Shown: positions 62,501 through 64,000 of the stretch, piece after piece
Layout: each line of letters opens with the position of its first letter
Numbering within the stretch: the first letter of the stretch is position 1
DNA from: Caulobacter soli
GTDB taxonomy: Bacteria; Pseudomonadota; Alphaproteobacteria; Caulobacterales; Caulobacteraceae
Reading direction: 5' to 3'
Length of the DNA stretch: 64,000 nucleotides
NCBI RefSeq assembly: GCF_011045195.1
Contig: NZ_CP049199.1
Span: 4,199,501 to 4,263,500 of the forward strand
Notes under the pieces: generated by a model
Database searches by the model: none
The model's input: the letters and a program-made list of their open reading frames with translations, nothing else
Told to the model about the DNA's origin: nothing
Position numbers and translations under genes: made by a program

Positions 62501-63236
62501 GCGAGGTCCCGCCGAACAGCACGCCGTTCTGGTTGATCACCAGCACCGTGCCCTGGGCGGTGATCGAGCCCAGGATCTGGCTGGGCGCGGCCGCGCGCGA
62601 CGGATCGCGCAGGCCGGTCACCGGATCCAGCCCGCCCACCACGCGGTTCAGCACCACCCAGTCGGGCTGGGCCACGCCGTTCTGGCTCTGGTCGAAATTG
62701 AGGGTGGTGTTGGCCCCGACGTTGAAGGTGTCCCACGACAGGATGGCGCGGGACTCGGTCTGCTTGATGTCGACCAGGATGCGGCCCGAACCCGAGGTGG
62801 CCTGGGTCGGCGCCAGCGCGCCCTGCCAGACGCCCAGACCGGTTCCCGCTAGGGCGGGATTGATGGCGGGCATCAGCCCCCCCGCGCCCAGGCCGTTGGG
62901 CACGGTTCCATTCAGGGCCGCCGCGGCCTGGCGGGCCGCCGCCTGGGCCTGAACGGCCACGTTGACGGTCTTCTGGGCGTTGGTGGCGTTGAGCAGGCTC
63001 CGCGCCGCCGCGGCGTTGGCGCTGGGGGTCACGCCCGGCACGACCGGAACGGCCACGGACGGCGCGCCGGCGCCGGTGGCCGGCAACCGCGCCCCGGCCC
63101 TCAGGGTCGACAGGGCGTCGGCCGACGCCTCGTTCGTCGCGGCGGCCGACAACAGGACGACCACGCTGGCGCCGCAGAACAGCGCGCGCCGCGCCCGGCC
63201 GATCGACGAGAAGAGAGGCTTGGATTTGTCGGCCAT
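50577..63236 (-). CDS. Giant filamentous haemagglutinin-type adhesin (two-partner secretion)
   Basis: 4219-residue exported protein. A long signal sequence (LFCGASVVVLLSAAATNEASA) precedes the secretion domain (about 140-320): GSGRILVDIKQTESRAILSW, NTTLNFDQSQNG and VLVINQNGVLFGG. The middle thousands of residues are beta-helix repeats. The C-terminal portion (about 3900-4150) matches the DUF3739 type: GDLDLRLATIQTARGGDISI, VAMWSSNGDLNAGQGPKTS, VYLIAPRGTVDAGDAGVRV. It should be carried across the outer membrane by a TpsB/FhaC partner, not seen here and possibly upstream off the right edge. The start is ATG 63236. No frame break or repeat collapse is seen across 12.7 kb. Confidence 0.93.
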   Translation of the reverse strand: MADKSKPLFSSIGRARRALFCGASVVVLLSAAATNEASADALSTLRAGARLPATGAGAPSVAVPVVPGVTPSANAAAARSLLNATNAQKTVNVAVQAQAAARQAAAALNGTVPNGLGAGGLMPAINPALAGTGLGVWQGALAPTQATSGSGRILVDIKQTESRAILSWDTFNVGANTTLNFDQSQNGVAQPDWVVLNRVVGGLDPVTGLRDPSRAAAPSQILGSITAQGTVLVINQNGVLFGGTSQINTHSFIASSLEIGRRAASVSTGGLHDLSIADRNAEFLTGGLLANGAQDVSGPPATNFSALTNASGLYDARPEGAVEVAAGAKITAGDGGFILLTGPKVSNAGSLEAVRGQVSLASGRAVVLNASEGKADSADPNVRGLVVAVSNQGGRTSTAPTAADYVLNTGLIRSAEGYVSLTADSGVGAVINDGVITATTSVARNGYVRIDGADVRLAPSSLIAITPDDTGSIPQDAVSLANFKPSKISVGNTGSRIEIGAGSLTYAPGATIDIGSRSGIEGNGSANAAPGSSRIFVDSGAVIDAAGLKNVVVPASRNTIVIDPVKGNELADSPLFRSGFLNGATIYLDPRISGVREDGVAYVGSPLISAGSYAQQVGVTASELMTKGGDVTLGVQGGRVGTGTVDAAPDVIVKRGATIDISGGWRTFEAGRVRTTRLIDSTGAVVDISYADPDRTYVGIYEGYVDVQPRGPTRTYVNMILDGDGYAGAYTEGADAGSLTIKSSQPVLEGTVHAEVFPGVLQRETAQHGTGKTTVFGDRRQVQAVSSQMPVGGFLSIQELGVDFAGRTGGGDIVIVDGETPDKSDGLGYGQSVTVDGDGDLVRVARPAGAMLPVAERGVLTLGADTLSAMDLGQLSLLTSGSLTVEDGVDLNLSPGGVFTATTGRAITVNGDITAASGVIALETVNVGGGSLFHADAPRAGGYDVTVNGQLSTAGLWVNDQGATAESLLGSAYVDGGSVEITVAPREVLASTANGVTTGVDISGSILVDGERSRIDVSSGGYVTHEGDLVLTAKGGDVALTSDTTYFQIAKPTDVNSVSPGQAPGFRVTGAGAPAVNPSQINARISLGRDAIKAQGFGGGGTFALTTPAIALGDGVASAGTALSLDFFSKTGFAKYDISSYATDLSANTFSNGLGGYNAVLKTQVVTVGAGQTLDLSQARYATHLGAAQTTALLTLGTGGDVATILTPGKQAEAWDQRPVSLTFGGLVELKVAEGGRITGAPGAAIGAAQILNQGEIRLAGGAINQVAALPQYYVSAPNADPRTTALAVASLADIFTVNPDGTIDESAASKIDPTRTNAQVARDNPIYLTADLAAGVGVQLDAGSVTDLSGVSVRNPYATGVTHGRQVVTGRVYAGGVLTTAASQYWNGDFTTVSPFQPGSGYAQVAVGSLDPSHALKTSIKAGDLVAGSGAVLDLSGASDTFDQLQSGGRYAQTTQWSAGGALTLGGGALLAGAAIDAHGGDGAAAGGTLTLTGVTLVQADSQALARNRVSADQIQASGFDNLVVRGALNAEGDVDLDLGGAFVLTSGVFDGRANLSDPQDRQGLSPVIGAAGRLDISAAYIRLDSDFQTLATPAVGAPGQGEVILRAGAMDVSGAVLLDRSVAQATFDVAGDLRFSGVSPYQLTFGVGNAPPSLAGMLAVNGDLTLRAGQVYVTTGSSFAVTSSAADGVLTIARASSTIPGVPYSAGGKLTLQADSVVQNGVVRAPLGALSIGSNTAYAVNGVNFAPVTRSVELGGDSVTSVSAGGLSIPYGTTTDQTEYFFAPTSGDPLTAPPSGVLTLAGQAVATRDGAVVDISGGGDVYGYEFIPGPGGSRDVLSRYNTDAFTGNGGYQYADGRQVYAIVPGLSDSAVSPYDPIYSADYGDLYQVGGAGRRVWLDGGSGLAAGWYTLLPAQYAMLPGGMRVVEDVGATNVAAGAALTRRDGTVVTTGRYGGLGGAGESQVRVFEVQNQKTILASSKIVLTSAQTAFAAAAAKKGQIAATLPSDAGRLVLSALNAIDLNGTFLTTAGKGGRGGQVDISGQRIEVVSQLGAPVAGLLQLDARQLSALNADSLLIGGVRTDNADGTTSLAITASAINVANTASAALSASEVVLAVDGAASSITVQDGATITARASTATQRGGDFVVDGAGPATGQGALVRVASGPDRDVVRKNVEAVTPGVLTVGAATLTGASVLLDSSGAFTIDPAATLVADNLTLGGSEIHFADTANGLNGLVLTPQLRASLSRAKSLTLRTSGAIDFANGDYRFGDLVLAAPGVALADPNGAVRIFADDLRLNAGTAVTAACGVSGPLACGAGQLTIDTRTTTFGDGVLRTYGAGGGVSLAASEGLFYEGKATFDTGAAALTLRTPAILDRASGAAQGQASGAVPSLTLVSSGAVVIAAASGSTRPTAVGVAGSSLSISGQSLAVTGTNLRATAGKMTLAAADDVTVGAGALIETPGYAKTFGDADDPYSISAPGGSLTVTALNGDVAFGAGSTVSVGGGAGKGGVLTVNASKGSASFDGAIDASTPDGGARLTVNTAGALDLSGLVRGVKGGFDGGMDVQTSAGDLVLARDLTLKVSNLSLVADGGGVDIEGAIDASGVNGGEIRLFGSSGVTLGSGSILTARALGYADGSTRAAEGGTVQLGVGQSGAIAVATGARIDVGVRHAAPRLVATTENGVTNYRYVEADTGGTVVLRAPVLGQAGGQTMNVDFAGAVSGADSVVLEGYRAFDLAAIAADNHYTGVTVSGDTATLNLAATAAGRVNFLADTASGTLSDFIQTFDVSSLYGRLGGLAQQANFHARPGVELNFDGSIVLASNWNFGAGTVDVAGATAAGLMAAHPGISGAVYILPGSEGRVLADYTNMTYRVGGKATGEAGVLTLRATDDVDINGSITDGFFTFGDQSDPAYLNRALGGGNKTFNGYLGSTCAGGCTVSDFTTGTAPSFIVNVTVPGATALLGAEVDARNPAPYNAAANSAAALGSGVNGQGDAIGSAQLFPLIETADGQKAVQSWSYQITAGASASDTGGFSVDPTRVQAGATGAITVAGTKTYNYGGVAGTGTLSDTLLLGVANGGQVPADQWVQAQLAQNRGLTPQSYTRLTFSNAPAAARTDLSQRAVAFFAQHPGEYTFAGPANAPTGVSTSLALMGAFLTEFAADWSSLKSAYTPPQVITPASASVVTATLIRTGTGSIALAAAGDIDLRNGATPIYRNPTTGALATATTGYQVGGVAVYTAGHLVDPSTIHAVDPKTGAALTLDPAAYSQPLAITGTGVLRGVARNQPFYAEGGGDVSLTAGGDILSRRDVYSGVKAAAQRGSAGGAGLMGDFNQPWRFGQVGVATDIRINAQLFTEGVGTLGGGDIRVRAGGDLSDISLVADTTVTTADVTGADGKRLAGRALLTYGGGDITVDVGGDMLGGRVDMGAGAAKIRVGGDVAAAGKTQSAVVATDLADNTLRLRLTDATIDLSVGGDATVGSISALGVTTSALNAANSLGFYSADAGVSVVADGFLTITNTGPEGTSFGGVPSRRTSEVRESIYPGSLTAVALSGDLTMTGGTPSAILLYPTARGALTLAAGGDITPVSIAMLDADPGLLPGVFSTFSLDSSGNLGNGLPFDFPAVFSNTTAAQRRAQHNASTPHLGDGVANRIYAGGDIVDMIVSSPKETRIGAGRDIVNMMFFGQNLDAGDITRVVAGRDIIATTALMGAPLGGVFNSFSDIRPTLQGNTFVIGGPGTLSLEAGRDLGPFLNSAVDSYEGGLDPGERSSQTFGGGVLSVGNEWNPWLGTQGADLQIAFGVAKGADYAALREAYVDPASLDKAPDYLFVQTQDEHGVYVADRTKPIYGPLLIAWMQSHESPALVATFGTTSVSYEQAYQAFTKLSGLRQRGFLQNVYFNELVQTATPGASLQKYSRGYAAVNTLFPAALGYTANDLTGGSNGANLQVRTGDLDLRLATIQTARGGDISILGPGGRVLAGSTVSTAQQASRRNYRGRDLFAGGLPSTNLSHVSVISAIPTGYEGVLSLRGGAISTFTDGDFVLNQSRLFTEQGGDVAMWSSNGDLNAGQGPKTSANFPPAVVKISDNANAEVDQAGAVSGAGIAAFQPAVGVKAPNVYLIAPRGTVDAGDAGVRVAGNLFVAALTVANADNFKASGTVIGVPTAPTAPVVGAEATAASTAATQAAQQAVSGRDRPERSIITVEVLGFGDGDPCEDPQDRTCRP

Positions 63237-63286
63237 GGTCGAACTCTGGTTTCGGGTTGCGAGCGAACCGGGCGGCACGCGAGCGA

Positions 63287-63979
63287 TTACTGGGACTTGA
63301 CGGCGGGCTGGGCGGCCGATTTGGCGGCGGGCTGGGTCAGGGTCTTGTCGGCGGGCACGTCCAGGCGCGCGCCGTAGAGGCGGTCGCCGTAGTCTTGCTC
63401 GAGCTGTTCGATCTGGACGCGCTTGAGGCCGACGAACGGCTCGCGCCGCGCCATGACGTCGGCGACCGTCACGCGGCTGTAGGCGTCGAGCACTTCGCGC
63501 GCCACGCCGATGGCCTGGGCGTTCTTGGCCCTGGCCGCCTCGGCGCCGGCGCGGGCTTCGGTCAGTTGCGCCGACAGCCTTTCACGCTCGGCCTGATCGT
63601 CCCGCACCTGTCGCGTCAGCCGCTCGACCTCGGCCCGGGCTGCGGCCAGGTCGGCCTCGCCCTGGGTCCTGGCCTGGACCGCCTGAGCGGCCTGGGCCTT
63701 GTACTGCGCCAGTTGCGGTCCGCTGACGTCCCGCGAGGCGCGCCCCGCGCGCGCTTCCGCCGTCGCCAGCCGTCGCTTGAGCGCGTCGCGCTCGGCCTCG
63801 GCGGCGGTCTTCTGGGCGACCAGCGAGGCCTGGTTGTTCTGCAGCTCCTGCAGGCGACCGTTGACGGCCACCAGCTGGCTGCGCAGGCGGTCTTCCAGGC
63901 TCTGGGCGTGGGCCGTCCCCGTCGTGGCGGCGGTGGCGGCCGTCAGGCCCAGGATCGCGGCGATGATCGCGCGGCGCAT
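63287..63979 (-). CDS. Exported coiled-coil protein upstream of the adhesin
   Basis: 230 residues. The signal peptide ends TGTAHAQS. Residues 26-165 form a long coiled coil (EDRLRSQLVAVNGRLQELQN, KRRLATAEARAG, RLTRQVRDDQAERERLSAQL). A short C-terminal domain (GVAREVLDAYSRVTVADVM, REPFVGLKRVQIEQLEQDYG) ends in a Lys/Ala/Gln-rich tail. It is 50 bases upstream of the adhesin start and so shares its transcript. Possibly a periplasmic chaperone or tether for the adhesin; no family name is claimed. ATG 63979 has GAGG upstream. Confidence 0.75.
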   Translation of the reverse strand: MRRAIIAAILGLTAATAATTGTAHAQSLEDRLRSQLVAVNGRLQELQNNQASLVAQKTAAEAERDALKRRLATAEARAGRASRDVSGPQLAQYKAQAAQAVQARTQGEADLAAARAEVERLTRQVRDDQAERERLSAQLTEARAGAEAARAKNAQAIGVAREVLDAYSRVTVADVMARREPFVGLKRVQIEQLEQDYGDRLYGARLDVPADKTLTQPAAKSAAQPAVKSQ

Positions 63980-64000
63980 GGTCAGAACCTCACATTGAAG

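Noticed and set aside
50688..62852. Very long open frame on the plus strand opposite the adhesin
   Set aside because: Product is low-complexity, rich in Arg, Gly, Asp and Ala, typical of the antisense of a GC-rich gene. The minus-strand frame has signal peptide, TPS domain and DUF3739.
1..64000. CRISPR array, prophage, IS element, rRNA or tRNA
   Set aside because: No regularly spaced direct repeats, no transposase, integrase or phage structural genes, and no recognisable stable RNA genes were seen.

Overview
The window is about 64 kb of GC-rich, gene-dense DNA of alphaproteobacterial type. Two large TonB-dependent receptors, CheY- and receiver-type proteins, a filamentous-haemagglutinin giant, LuxR solos, a likely methylsuccinyl-CoA dehydrogenase and abundant mirrored intergenic palindromes all point to the Caulobacterales, most probably Caulobacter or a close relative. 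This is inference from gene content; no rRNA or tRNA gene was seen.

Left third (1-14.3 kb). Bases 1-6.5 kb hold a polyamine/omega-amino acid catabolism locus. A glutamine-synthetase-like ligase (cut by the left edge), a class III aminotransferase and an aldehyde dehydrogenase form one minus-strand operon. A GntR/FCD regulator follows, then a divergent omega-amino acid:pyruvate aminotransferase. Near-identical palindromes lie in front of the dehydrogenase and the aminotransferase and look like the regulator's operators. Next come a site-2-type membrane protease, a soluble chemoreceptor-like protein with a C-terminal Cache-like domain, aroC, a CheY-like protein with a basic tail, small proteins, a YCII protein and queC-queE-queD.

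Middle (14.8-37.3 kb). A TonB receptor is followed by a second TonB receptor plus secreted phospholipase-C-like operon with a divergent TetR and an intergenic palindrome. A CBS / degenerate-kinase / receiver protein, an arylsulfatase and an ars cluster (arsR, aquaporin, frameshifted arsC) come next. A compact locus at 28.76-28.96 kb has a strong promoter with a perfect palindrome in its spacer, a 19-codon ORF and a terminator, with no downstream gene on that strand. Then come the mcd-like acyl-CoA dehydrogenase, GST, secreted hypotheticals, an SH3/glycine-zipper protein, a serine hydrolase and a prepilin-peptidase-like protein.

Right half (37.4-64 kb) is a surface and secretion region. It holds an RTX-type protein; a tight minus-strand operon of AraC-like regulator, KpsS-like capsule enzyme, glycosyltransferase and LuxR solo; a second LuxR solo; and an AT-rich palindrome-studded leader before a secreted PstS/DING-like protein. 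A Hint-domain protein, a TPR-sulfotransferase, an M23 peptidase, a 4219-residue two-partner-secretion adhesin and a periplasmic coiled-coil protein complete it. The working idea is regulated export and decoration of surface polymers and adhesins; the transporters themselves are not in the window.
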